Assembly (NCBI GenBank): GCA_005884575.1
Contig: VAWW01000066.1
Location: forward strand, 1-49,951
Length of the DNA: 49,951 bases
Reading direction: 5' to 3'
Source: Actinomycetota bacterium
Lineage (GTDB): Bacteria > Actinomycetota > Thermoleophilia > Gaiellales > Gaiellaceae
Shown: positions 24,278 through 32,434 of the stretch, piece by piece
How positions within the stretch are numbered: the stretch's first letter is position 1
How the letters are laid out: each line of letters begins with the position of its first letter
Notes under the pieces: generated by a model
What the model was told of the DNA's origin: nothing
The model's input: only the letters and a program-made list of their open reading frames with translations
Databases searched by the model: none
Program-made: the position numbers and the translations under genes

Positions 24278-25333
24278 CTAGGGGTTCGAGTCGACGAGAA
24301 CCTTGGCTTCCGCTCGCTTGTCCGACGTCACCCCCTTCCGCCGGCGGCGGAGCTTCCCTGGCTGGAATCCACCCTCCTGTGCGCTTCCGATCAGATTCCC
24401 GGCGATGATCGCCGCGAGGAGGAGCGCGCCGATGACGATGTTCTGAAGCTGCCCGGAGAGGTTCGCCAGCTGCATACCGTTGCGCACCTCTGCGACGAGG
24501 ATGAGCGCCAGCAGCACACCCGGCATCGAGCCCGTCCCGCCGAAGATCCCGACACCGCCGAGCACGACCGCCGTCACGATGTCGAGCAGCGATCCCTGCG
24601 CCGCGTCCGCCCGCGCAGAGCCGAAGTAGCCGACGTAGACGAGACCTGCGATTCCGGCCATCAGGCCGGAGAGCGCGAAGACGGTCACGCGGACGCGAGT
24701 CACGGGAATCCCCGACAGGCGGGCCGCCTCTCGGTTCGAGCCGATCGCGAACAGGTAGCGGCCGAACCGCGTTCGATGGAGCAGGACGCCGAGTGCGATC
24801 GCGAAGCCCAGCATCACGAGCAGCGCGACCGGGAGCTCGTTGCCGGCGAGATAGCCGCCGCCGAACTTCGTGAAGCTCGACGGAAAGGTCGCCACCCCTT
24901 CGCCCGAGAGGACGACGAACGCGAGGCCCGAGTACGCCGCCATCGTCCCGAGGGTCACCGCGAGCGACGGGAGGTTCAGAACGCCGACGAGCAGCCCGTT
25001 CGCGAGTCCGAGCGCCGTCGCGATGCCGAGGCACGCGATCGCCGCCGGCCAGACGTTCACACCGGCCGCGAAGATCTGGGCGAAGCAGACGATCGAGGCC
25101 GCGAGGATCGAGGCGACCGAGATATCGATCTCGCCCGTGATCACCACGAAGGTCAGCCCGAACGCCATCAGGCCGATGAAGACGTAAGGCGTGACGAGAT
25201 CGAGCAGGTTCGCCCGCTTGAGGAAGAACGGCGACAGCGTCACGCTCCAGATGCCGACGCCGACGATTGCAACCACGAGCAGGGTCTCCCAGCGCACGAG
25301 CACGCGGCCCGCGATTCGCCTCGCGCCGCTCAC
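24278..25333 (-). CDS. Rhamnose-type ABC transporter permease (RhaQ-like)
   Basis: The 351-residue membrane protein belongs to the ribose-type permease family: V-V-I-T-G-E-I-D-I-S-V-A-S-I-L and V-L-G-G-V-G-I-F-G-G-T-G-S-M-P-G are the conserved cytoplasmic/TM signatures. About nine hydrophobic segments follow a short basic N-terminus, and the C-terminus is Lys/Arg-rich. It overlaps the next permease upstream by four bases and lies 21 bp before the binding-protein gene. Two different permeases in a row are typical of the RhaSTPQ transporter. Confidence 0.9.
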   Translation of the reverse strand: MSGARRIAGRVLVRWETLLVVAIVGVGIWSVTLSPFFLKRANLLDLVTPYVFIGLMAFGLTFVVITGEIDISVASILAASIVCFAQIFAAGVNVWPAAIACLGIATALGLANGLLVGVLNLPSLAVTLGTMAAYSGLAFVVLSGEGVATFPSSFTKFGGGYLAGNELPVALLVMLGFAIALGVLLHRTRFGRYLFAIGSNREAARLSGIPVTRVRVTVFALSGLMAGIAGLVYVGYFGSARADAAQGSLLDIVTAVVLGGVGIFGGTGSMPGVLLALILVAEVRNGMQLANLSGQLQNIVIGALLLAAIIAGNLIGSAQEGGFQPGKLRRRRKGVTSDKRAEAKVLVDSNP

Positions 25334-26376
25334 GCGTCCGCCCCTGCGCCCGGTGCGACGAGCAGCCCGGCCCGCCGGCGTCGCAGCGCCTCCTGTAGCC
25401 GTCTGGTGACGAGGGCGTCGATCGTCACGGCCACGACGATGGCGAGCCCGTTGAAGAAGATCTTCCAGAACTCGGAGAGCCTGAGGAGCGTGAAGCCGTC
25501 GGAAATCGTCGCGACCAGCACGGCGCCGAGGACGACGCCGAGGATGGTGCCCGACCCGCCGAAGACGTTTACTCCGCCGATCACGACCGCGGTGATCACG
25601 GTCAGCTCGAAGCCGTTCGCCGCGAACGAGTCGAGCGTCGGAAACCGCGACGCGAAGAGGAAGCCGCCGAGCCCGGCCAAAGCTCCCGAGAGCGCGAAGG
25701 CGGTGATGACGCGCCGGCCGGCGCGGATGCCGGCAAAACGCGCAGCGTCGGGGTTCGAGCCGATCGCGTAGAAGTCACGCGCCCACGGAGCCCAGCGGAG
25801 CATTGCGGCGCCGAGTACGGCGACGCCGACTGCGATCCAGGCGAGCGCGGGGAAGCCCGCCGGCTTCGATGCAGCAAGCCGAAGGAAGCGGTCCGGCAAC
25901 TGGTAGGCCGTGATGTTCTTGCCCCCGGTGATCTCGGCGTCGATCCCGCGGAAGATCGCGAGCGTCGCCAGGGTGGCGATGATCGCGGGAATGCGTGCGA
26001 CGGCAACGAGGAGCCCGTTCACGACGCCGAGGCCGAGGCCGATCGCGATCGAGATCAGCGCGACGACCTCGACCGGAATCGACGGGTGGTGCACGAGCGT
26101 CGCGGCGACGAGATAGCCGCAGAGCCCCACGATCGAGCCGACGCTCAGGTCGATGTTGCGAGTGAGGATGACCATTGTCTCGCCGACCGCGACGACGACG
26201 ACGATCGAGACGTTTTGCGCGATGTCCTGCCAGTTCGAGCCGGTGAGGAAGTTGGTCGCGCGTGCACCGAAGAAGATGACGACTCCGACGAGGGCGAGCA
26301 CGATGCCGAGCTCGCGCAACCGGAACGCCGCAGCCGCGAGCTCCTGCGGCTTCATCGCACGGAAGCGCGCGATCAT
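25330..26376 (-). CDS. Rhamnose-type ABC transporter permease (RhaP-like)
   Basis: The 348-residue permease has I-L-T-R-N-I-D-L-S-V-G-S-I-V-G-L and V-I-G-G-V-N-V-F-G-G-S-G-T-I-L-G, the two hallmark segments of RbsC-family membrane subunits. ATG at 26376 overlaps the ATPase stop (ATGA); the in-frame ATG at 26355 is an alternative. It should heterodimerise with the next permease. Substrate assignment to L-rhamnose comes from the adjoining rhamnose catabolic genes. Confidence 0.9.
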   Translation of the reverse strand: MIARFRAMKPQELAAAAFRLRELGIVLALVGVVIFFGARATNFLTGSNWQDIAQNVSIVVVVAVGETMVILTRNIDLSVGSIVGLCGYLVAATLVHHPSIPVEVVALISIAIGLGLGVVNGLLVAVARIPAIIATLATLAIFRGIDAEITGGKNITAYQLPDRFLRLAASKPAGFPALAWIAVGVAVLGAAMLRWAPWARDFYAIGSNPDAARFAGIRAGRRVITAFALSGALAGLGGFLFASRFPTLDSFAANGFELTVITAVVIGGVNVFGGSGTILGVVLGAVLVATISDGFTLLRLSEFWKIFFNGLAIVVAVTIDALVTRRLQEALRRRRAGLLVAPGAGADA

Positions 26377-27884
26377 GCGACCGCCTCGACGCCCGCGGCA
26401 GCCTGGATGACGCGCTCCTGCGTGGCCTCGTCCCGCGACAGCTCGGCCACGAGCCGGCCCTCTCGCATGACGAGGACGCGGTCGCTCATGCCCAGGATCT
26501 CCGGGAGCTCCGAGGAGATGAGCAGGATCGTCAGGCCCTGGGTCGCCAGATGGGAGATCGTGCGGTGGACGTCCGCCTTCGTGCCGACGTCGACGCCGTG
26601 GGTCGGCTCGTCGAGGATCAGGATTCTCGGTTCTGCCGCCAGCCACTTGCCCAACACGACCTTCTGCTGGTTGCCGCCCGAGAGGCTGCGCACGACCTGC
26701 GCCGGCGACCTCGCTTTGATGCGCAGCTGCTCCATGAAGCGCCGGGCGAGCGCCCGTTCCCTCCGCGGCCGGAGGAACCCTCCGGGGGTCAACCCCGGCA
26801 GCACCGCCATCGAGAGGTTGTCGCTGACCGACATCGGCTGGACGAGCCCCTGGTGCAGCCTGTCCTCGGGGAGGTACGCGAGGCCCCGGTGGAGGGCGGC
26901 GCGCGGCGAGCGGGGGCGGAACGGGCGTCCCAGGATCTCGAGCCGGCCCGCGTCGAGCGGGTCGACGCCGAAGATGCTCATGGCCACCTCGGTCCGGCCG
27001 GCTCCGACGAAGCCCGCGAGACCGACAATTTCCCCGCGCCTCAGCTCGAACGAGACGTCGGCGAAGATCCCGCGGCGCGTCAGGCCCTTCGCGCTCAGCA
27101 CGACGTCGCCGATCTCCGCGTCTTCCTTGGGGAAGAGCGCGTCGAGCGAGCGCCCGACCATCAGCCGGATGATCTCCCCGTGCGAGAGCTCACGGGCCGG
27201 GCGGGTGTCGATGTGCCGGCCGTCGCGCAGCACCGTGACCGTGTCGGCGAGCTCGCCGACCTCCTCGAGGCGGTGGCTGATGTAGATCACCGCGACGCCG
27301 CGGTCTCGCAGCTTGCGCACGGTGACGAAGAGATTGTCGACCTCGTTCGGAGAGAGCGCCGCGGTCGGCTCGTCCATGATCAGGAGCCGCGCGTTGGTCG
27401 AGAGCGCCTTTGCGATCTCCAGGAGCTGCCTGTCGGCGACTCCGAGCCCTCGCACCGGGGTGTCCGGCCCGAAGTCGACACCCAGCTCGCGGAGTATCCT
27501 CTTCGCCTCCGACTGCATGGCGCCCCAGTCGACGGTCCGCATCCGGCTGCGCGGATGGCGGCCCGCGAAGACGTTCTCTGCCACGCTCAGGTCGGGGAAC
27601 ACCGTCGGCTCCTGGTACATCGCGACGATTCCGAGCTTGTGCGCTGTCTGCGCGTCGCCGATCCATACCGGCTCGCCGTCGATCAGGACCTCGCCTTCGT
27701 CCGGCTCGACGACGCCGGTGATTATCTTGACCAGGGTCGACTTGCCCGCACCGTTCTCACCGACGAGGGCGTGCACGGTTCCTGCCCGGATCGCAAAGCT
27801 GACGTCGGCGAGCGCGTGCACGCCGCCGTAGCTCTTCGTGATCGCCCGAAGCTCGAGCAGCGGCTGCGTCGTCGGGTCGCTCAT
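26373..27884 (-). CDS. Rhamnose-type ABC transporter ATP-binding protein (RhaT-like, two domains)
   Basis: This 503-residue protein has two ATPase domains in the pattern of sugar importers. The first is canonical (G-E-N-G-A-G-K-S-T; L-L-I-M-D-E-P-T-A-A-L-S). The second has the degenerate Walker A G-F-V-G-A-G-R-T-E with signature L-S-G-G-N-Q-Q-K and L-I-L-D-E-P-T-H-G-V-D. The ATG at 27884 overlaps the aldolase/dehydrogenase stop (ATGA). Coupling of a catabolic enzyme gene to the transporter ATPase argues that the transported sugar feeds that enzyme's pathway. Confidence 0.92.
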   Translation of the reverse strand: MSDPTTQPLLELRAITKSYGGVHALADVSFAIRAGTVHALVGENGAGKSTLVKIITGVVEPDEGEVLIDGEPVWIGDAQTAHKLGIVAMYQEPTVFPDLSVAENVFAGRHPRSRMRTVDWGAMQSEAKRILRELGVDFGPDTPVRGLGVADRQLLEIAKALSTNARLLIMDEPTAALSPNEVDNLFVTVRKLRDRGVAVIYISHRLEEVGELADTVTVLRDGRHIDTRPARELSHGEIIRLMVGRSLDALFPKEDAEIGDVVLSAKGLTRRGIFADVSFELRRGEIVGLAGFVGAGRTEVAMSIFGVDPLDAGRLEILGRPFRPRSPRAALHRGLAYLPEDRLHQGLVQPMSVSDNLSMAVLPGLTPGGFLRPRRERALARRFMEQLRIKARSPAQVVRSLSGGNQQKVVLGKWLAAEPRILILDEPTHGVDVGTKADVHRTISHLATQGLTILLISSELPEILGMSDRVLVMREGRLVAELSRDEATQERVIQAAAGVEAVA

Positions 27885-29974
27885 CGCGGGTACGCGGCGG
27901 TCACGCCGCCGTCGACGTTGATGACGTTGCCGGTGGACTTCAGGGAGCGCGGGCCGGCCAGGAACGCGATCGCCTCGGCGACGTCCTCGGGGTAGACGTT
28001 GACGCCGAGCCGCGTCCGACTCCGGTAGAAGCCGGGCAGGTCCTCCTCGTCGATGCCGTACGTGCTCGCGCGTTCGGCCTTCCAGTCGGACGACCAGATG
28101 CCGGAGCCCTGGATCACCGCATCCGGGTTGACCGTATTGACGCGGATCCCGTGCGATCCCCCCTCCTCGGCGAGACAGCGGCCGAGGTGCAGCGCCGCCG
28201 CCTTCGCGGACGAGTAGGCGGAGGCATTCGCGCCGCCCACGAGCGCGTTCTTCGAGCCGACGAAGACGATCGAGCCGCCGGTGCCCTGCTCGAGCAAGAT
28301 GCGGAACGCCTCGCGTGCGGCGAGGAAGTAGCCGCGCGCGAGGACGGCGAAGTTGAGATCCCACTCGGCGACGGTTGTCTCGGCGACCGGCGCACTCGTC
28401 GCGAGTCCGGCGGACGCGACGAGGATGTCGAGGCCGCCGTACGCGAGCACCGTCCGCCGGACCATCTCCTGCACCGCCGTCTCGACGGTGACGTCGACCG
28501 GCACGGCGAGCGCGCGCCGCAGGCCGTGCTCGCCGACGAGCTCGTCCGCAACGCTCTCGGCGCCTTCGAGATTGAGGTCGGCGACGACGACGTGCGCGCC
28601 GCGCGCGGCGAGCACGCGGGCGGCCGCGCGGCCGATCCCGCTGGCGCCGCCCGTGACGAGCGCGATGCGCCCCGCAAGCTCGCCGCGCGGCGGCGCCTGA
28701 GCGAGCTTGTACCGCTCCAGCGGCCAGTACTCGATCGCGAACGCCTCGGGCTCGCTCAGCGACTGGAAGCCGCCGAGCGCATCGGCAGCGTCCTCGACCG
28801 CGATCGCGCGGTGGTAGAGGTCGCGGGCGAAGCGCGCTCGGCCGGCGTCGGGCCCGCTCGTGACGATGCCGACGCCCGGAACGAGCACGACCCGCGGGCC
28901 CGCGGGATCCATCGGGTACGGTCGGGTCTCATCGTCGAGATGCCGCTCGTAGTAGCTCCGGTACCAGTCCGCGTACTCGCCGGCGCCCGTGCGGAACGCC
29001 TCGCGCAGTTCGTCGGCCCCGTCGCGGGCGGGATCGAACGCGACGACGAGCGGCTTGTGCTTCGTGTTGATCAGGTGGTCGGGGCAGGGTGCTCCGATCT
29101 GGCTGACCTCGGGGACGCGCGCGGCCGACGCGAATCCCACGGCCTCCGGACTCCGGTCGACCTCGAGCACGACGCCGTCGGCATCGGCGAGCAGTGCGCC
29201 GCGGAGCGCCGGCAGCGCCGCCTCGAGCAGGGCGTCGGCATCGTCGAGCGGCTGGGCGCCTGGCCCGCCGAGCCCGAACCGCCCTCCGGCCGCCTGCTCG
29301 ATCGCCTGCGCCGCGCGCGTGACGAACTCGATCGTGTTCCGGTAGCTCTCCTCACCGGTCGCGCCCCACGTGACGAGCCCGTGCTTCTCGAGCAGGACGG
29401 CGCGCGCCTGCGGATCGGCCTCGAGCAGCTGCGAGATCCGGCGCGACATGGCGAAGCCGGGGCGCTGGTAGTCGAGCCAGACGATCTCGTCGCCGAACGC
29501 CTCCTCGGCGAGCCGCCGCCCGTCGGGCGTGGACGTGAGCGCGATCACAGCATCGGGATGCGTGTGGTCGACGTGGTCGGCATGGACGAACGCGTGCAGC
29601 AGCGTCTCGATCGACGGGCGCGGCTGGTTCGGCGTAAGCGCCGAGCGAAGCAGGTAGTCGACCATCGCAGCGTCGTCCATCTGCTCGCGGTCGCGCAGCG
29701 GCAGCACGTCGTCGAGCCGGATCGCCGCGAACCCGCCGGCGGCGATCGTCGCCAGGTCCGTGCCGGATCCCTTCACCCAGAGCACGCGCGTCTCGCGGCC
29801 CGCGTGGTCGGTGATCGTTCCCTTCGCAGACGTGTTGCCGCCGCCCTGGTTCGCGAGTGCGCGGTCGGCGCCGAGCAGGTTCGAGCGGTAGACGAGTCCT
29901 TCGAGTAGGCCTGCGGGCGCGGCCGCGTCGTCCCAGCGGTCGGCCGGAGCGGGAATCCCGTGCAGCACCCTCAC
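27881..29974 (-). CDS. Bifunctional rhamnulose-1-phosphate aldolase / short-chain dehydrogenase
   Basis: The 697-residue fusion has a class II aldolase/adducin domain (about 1-400; N-Q-G-G-G-N-T-S-A-K-G near residue 44, zinc-type H-V-D-H-T-H, L-E-K-H-G-L-V-T-W-G) and an SDR domain from about 430 (V-T-G-G-A-S-G-I-G-R, Y-S-S-A-K near 610). Such proteins cleave L-rhamnulose-1-phosphate to dihydroxyacetone phosphate and L-lactaldehyde and convert the lactaldehyde with NAD(P). Length and domain order match the RhaEW/YuxG type. The GTG at 29974 overlaps the rhamnulokinase stop (GTGA). It links kinase and isomerase products to central metabolism. Confidence 0.92.
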   Translation of the reverse strand: MRVLHGIPAPADRWDDAAAPAGLLEGLVYRSNLLGADRALANQGGGNTSAKGTITDHAGRETRVLWVKGSGTDLATIAAGGFAAIRLDDVLPLRDREQMDDAAMVDYLLRSALTPNQPRPSIETLLHAFVHADHVDHTHPDAVIALTSTPDGRRLAEEAFGDEIVWLDYQRPGFAMSRRISQLLEADPQARAVLLEKHGLVTWGATGEESYRNTIEFVTRAAQAIEQAAGGRFGLGGPGAQPLDDADALLEAALPALRGALLADADGVVLEVDRSPEAVGFASAARVPEVSQIGAPCPDHLINTKHKPLVVAFDPARDGADELREAFRTGAGEYADWYRSYYERHLDDETRPYPMDPAGPRVVLVPGVGIVTSGPDAGRARFARDLYHRAIAVEDAADALGGFQSLSEPEAFAIEYWPLERYKLAQAPPRGELAGRIALVTGGASGIGRAAARVLAARGAHVVVADLNLEGAESVADELVGEHGLRRALAVPVDVTVETAVQEMVRRTVLAYGGLDILVASAGLATSAPVAETTVAEWDLNFAVLARGYFLAAREAFRILLEQGTGGSIVFVGSKNALVGGANASAYSSAKAAALHLGRCLAEEGGSHGIRVNTVNPDAVIQGSGIWSSDWKAERASTYGIDEEDLPGFYRSRTRLGVNVYPEDVAEAIAFLAGPRSLKSTGNVINVDGGVTAAYPR

Positions 29975-31461
29975 GGGCGGACCTCGAGGGCCGGATGCGC
30001 GGCGACGGTCGCGAACCGCTCACGCGCTTCGTTCCACTGCGGGACGCCGGCGGGTTCGACCACTGCGGGCGCGAACGAGCGCCGCACGACCTCCCGCGCC
30101 TCGTCGAGCGACCCGAGCTCGCCGAGCGCGATCGCCTGGACGAGCAGGTTGCCGATCTCGGTCGCCTCCTCGGGCCCGACGAGCACCGGCAGTCCGGCCG
30201 CCTCCGCGGTCCAGCGGCAGAGCAGCTCGTTGCGCGCGCCGCCGCCGACCATGTGCACCTCGGCCGGCGCCGCGCCGGTCGCCTCGCCGAGCAGCTCGAT
30301 CGTCTGCGCGTGCTTCAGCGCGAGGCTCTCGAGGATGCACCGCGTCACCGCGCCGGGGTCGCCGGGTTCGGGCTGACCCGTGCGCGCACAGAACTCGCCG
30401 ACGCGCCGCGGCATATCGCCGGGCTCGGCGAAGGAAGGATCGTCGGGCTCGACGAACGCGCGCAGCGGCGGCGCGTCGCCGGCGAGCGCCACGAGCTCCT
30501 CGAACGCGTACTCGTGTCCCTCCGCGGCCCACGCGCGTCGGCACTCGTGCACGAGCCACAGTCCCGTGACGTTGCGCAGCAGCCGGAACGTCCCGCCGAC
30601 GCCGCCCTCGTTCGTGAGGTTCGCGGCGAAGGTGCAGTCGTCGATCACGGGCCGGTCGACCTCGAGGCCGACGAGCGACCACGTGCCGGCGCTGACGTAC
30701 GCGGAGCCGGGGCGGCGGAAGGGGATCGCGGCGACCGCCGACGCGGTGTCATGCGTCCCGGCGGCGATCACCGCGGCGCCGTCGAGTCCCGTCTCCGCGG
30801 CGACGTCGGCCGCGATCGCGCCGAGCCTCGTTCCAGGCTGGACGACATCGGGAAGCAGGGAGGCCGGGATCCCGAGCCGATCGAGCAGTTCGATCGCCCA
30901 GCCGCCCGCGCGCGGGTCGTAGCACTGCGTCGACGTCGCGTTCGTGAACTCCGACACGCGTGCACCGCACAGCCAGTAGTGGACGAGGTCGGGGATCATC
31001 AGCAGCGTCTCGGCGGCCTCCAGGACGGGGTCGGACTCGGCGGCCATCGCCGCGAGCTCGTAGATGCTGTTGATCGGGATCAGCTGGATGCCCGTCCGCT
31101 CGTACAGCTCCCGGCGCGGCACCTGCGCGAAGACCCGTTCGAAGGCGGCGGCGCGACGGGCGTCGCGGTAGTGGACCGGGTTCTGCAGGAGCCGTCCGGA
31201 CGCGTCGATCAACCCGAAGTCGACGGCCCACGAGTCGACTGCGACCGCGTCGACCGCACCCGCCTCGCGCGCAGCGGCGCGCAACCCTGCGAGCACATCC
31301 TGGTAGAGGCGCAGCACGTCCCACTGCAGCGTCCCGCGCGTCCGCACCGGCACGTTCGGGAAGCGGTGGATCTCGCTGACCGACAGGCGCTCGCCGTCGA
31401 AGCGGCCGAGCGCGACCCGGCCGCTTTGCGCGCCGAGATCGACGGCGACGAGCGTCCGCAT
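29971..31461 (-). CDS. rhaB: Rhamnulokinase (FGGY family)
   Basis: The 496-residue protein opens with the FGGY ATPase motif A-V-D-L-G-A-Q-S-G-R-V, followed by G-T-L-Q-W-D-V and D-S-W-A-V-D-F-G-L-I-D, which is characteristic of rhamnulokinases. The C-terminal lobe has M-V-G-G-G-A-R-N-E-L-L-C-R-W-T-A-E-A, the adenine-binding region. It phosphorylates L-rhamnulose at O1. The ATG at 31461 shares a base with the DeoR-family stop (TGATG) and the stop overlaps the aldolase gene, so the four genes from the regulator onward are coupled. Confidence 0.92.
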   Translation of the reverse strand: MRTLVAVDLGAQSGRVALGRFDGERLSVSEIHRFPNVPVRTRGTLQWDVLRLYQDVLAGLRAAAREAGAVDAVAVDSWAVDFGLIDASGRLLQNPVHYRDARRAAAFERVFAQVPRRELYERTGIQLIPINSIYELAAMAAESDPVLEAAETLLMIPDLVHYWLCGARVSEFTNATSTQCYDPRAGGWAIELLDRLGIPASLLPDVVQPGTRLGAIAADVAAETGLDGAAVIAAGTHDTASAVAAIPFRRPGSAYVSAGTWSLVGLEVDRPVIDDCTFAANLTNEGGVGGTFRLLRNVTGLWLVHECRRAWAAEGHEYAFEELVALAGDAPPLRAFVEPDDPSFAEPGDMPRRVGEFCARTGQPEPGDPGAVTRCILESLALKHAQTIELLGEATGAAPAEVHMVGGGARNELLCRWTAEAAGLPVLVGPEEATEIGNLLVQAIALGELGSLDEAREVVRRSFAPAVVEPAGVPQWNEARERFATVAAHPALEVRP

Positions 31462-32282
31462 CACGCGACGCCCCGCTCGGGCGGCGGCATGCGGTGGAGA
31501 TCGCGGGCACGCACCGGCGAGCGGCCCCGCCCCGCGACCTCGGCGACGACGACCTCGACACCCTGCGCGCGCCAGGCTGCGACTTCGTCGGCCGGCGCGG
31601 CGGAGTCGGTGACGATCGCGTCGACCCGGTCGGCGGGGACGAACGAGAGCAGCGCGCTGCGATGCCACTTCGTGCTGTCGAAGATCCCGATCACGCTCTC
31701 GCACGCGTCCGCCATGCGCTGCTTGAGCCGCACCTCGTCCGGGTTGAGGTCCATCAGCCCGCGCTCGAGGCTGAGGCCGCGGGCGCCGAGGAAGCCCTTG
31801 TTGATCCGCGTGGTGCTGAGGACGTCCGCGCCGAGATCGCCGACGAGCGACATCGCCGACACGCGAAGCGTGCCGCCGGTGACGACGACTGTGATCCCCG
31901 GCGCGTCGGCGAGCGCCGCGGCGATCAGCAGGCCGTTCGTGACGACGACGAGCTCGCGCTTGGAGCGCAGCTCGTGTGCGAGGTAGTACGCCGTCGTGCT
32001 GGAGTCGAGCGCCACCGCCTCGCCCTCGCCGACCATCGCGGCGGCCGCGCGGGCGATCGCCTGCTTCCGGTCGGACTCGAGCCGGAGCCGCAGGTCGAAG
32101 CCGAGCTCCGACTGGCCGCGCTGCAACGCCCGCACGCCGCCTCGCACCCGCGCGACCTTCCCCCTCCGCGCCAGCTCGGAGAGGTCGCTCCGGACCGTCA
32201 CCTCAGAGACCGAAAAGACTTCCGCAAGTTCCGCAACCTGGACGGAATCCCGGCTCTCGAGCATCCGCAGGACCTGTTCCAT
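31461..32282 (-). CDS. DeoR-family transcriptional regulator of the rhamnose locus
   Basis: A DeoR repressor with the N-terminal winged helix (V-Q-V-A-E-L-A-E-V-F-S-V-S-E-V-T-V-R-S-D-L) and a C-terminal sugar-phosphate isomerase-like effector domain (A-L-D-S-S-T-T-A-Y-Y-L, V-V-T-N-G-L, K-G-F-L-G-A). The start is uncertain. An ATG at 32345 lies within the spacer of a TTGACA-18-TACGGT promoter and so is unlikely if that promoter is used. The ATG at 32282 is chosen (273 residues). An in-frame ATC at 32321, exactly six bases after the -10, is a leaderless possibility. It likely represses both arms of the locus through the inverted repeat at 32370-32395 and responds to a rhamnose-derived phosphate. 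Confidence 0.88.
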   Translation of the reverse strand: MEQVLRMLESRDSVQVAELAEVFSVSEVTVRSDLSELARRGKVARVRGGVRALQRGQSELGFDLRLRLESDRKQAIARAAAAMVGEGEAVALDSSTTAYYLAHELRSKRELVVVTNGLLIAAALADAPGITVVVTGGTLRVSAMSLVGDLGADVLSTTRINKGFLGARGLSLERGLMDLNPDEVRLKQRMADACESVIGIFDSTKWHRSALLSFVPADRVDAIVTDSAAPADEVAAWRAQGVEVVVAEVAGRGRSPVRARDLHRMPPPERGVA

Positions 32283-32327
32283 CCGTTCGTTCTGCGACAG
32301 AGTGAGGCCGTCCTGCGTGATCGGCCG

Positions 32328-32357
32328 ACCGTACGCCTCCCCCATCCGGCTTGTCAA
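32328..32357 (-). promoter_or_regulatory. Promoter of the minus-strand rhamnose operon
   Basis: On the minus strand a consensus -35 TTGACA (32357-32352), an 18-bp spacer and TACGGT (32333-32328) form the best promoter seen in the window. The transcript should start near 32321 and cover the DeoR gene through the transporter genes. Confidence 0.65.
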
Positions 32358-32369
32358 TGGCTTCGTCTG

Positions 32370-32395
32370 CTTTCGAAACTGGCGGGAAACGAAAG
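32370..32395. promoter_or_regulatory. Inverted-repeat operator candidate for the DeoR-family regulator
   Basis: CTTTCG - 14 bases - CGAAAG lies between the divergent rhamnose arms; the left arm continues into TTTCGAAA, itself a palindrome. TTTCG-type half sites are common for DeoR/GlpR proteins. It is upstream of the -35 of the minus promoter and about 40 bp before the plus-strand start at 32435. Confidence 0.5.
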
Positions 32396-32434
32396 AAGAT
32401 TCGACAGGCCCTTCGTTGCGCGAGACTCGCAGCG

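Noticed and set aside
32343-32345. ATG at 32345 as start of the DeoR-family regulator
   Set aside because: It lies between the -35 TTGACA and -10 TACGGT of the best promoter, so it would not be in the transcript; kept only as an alternative.
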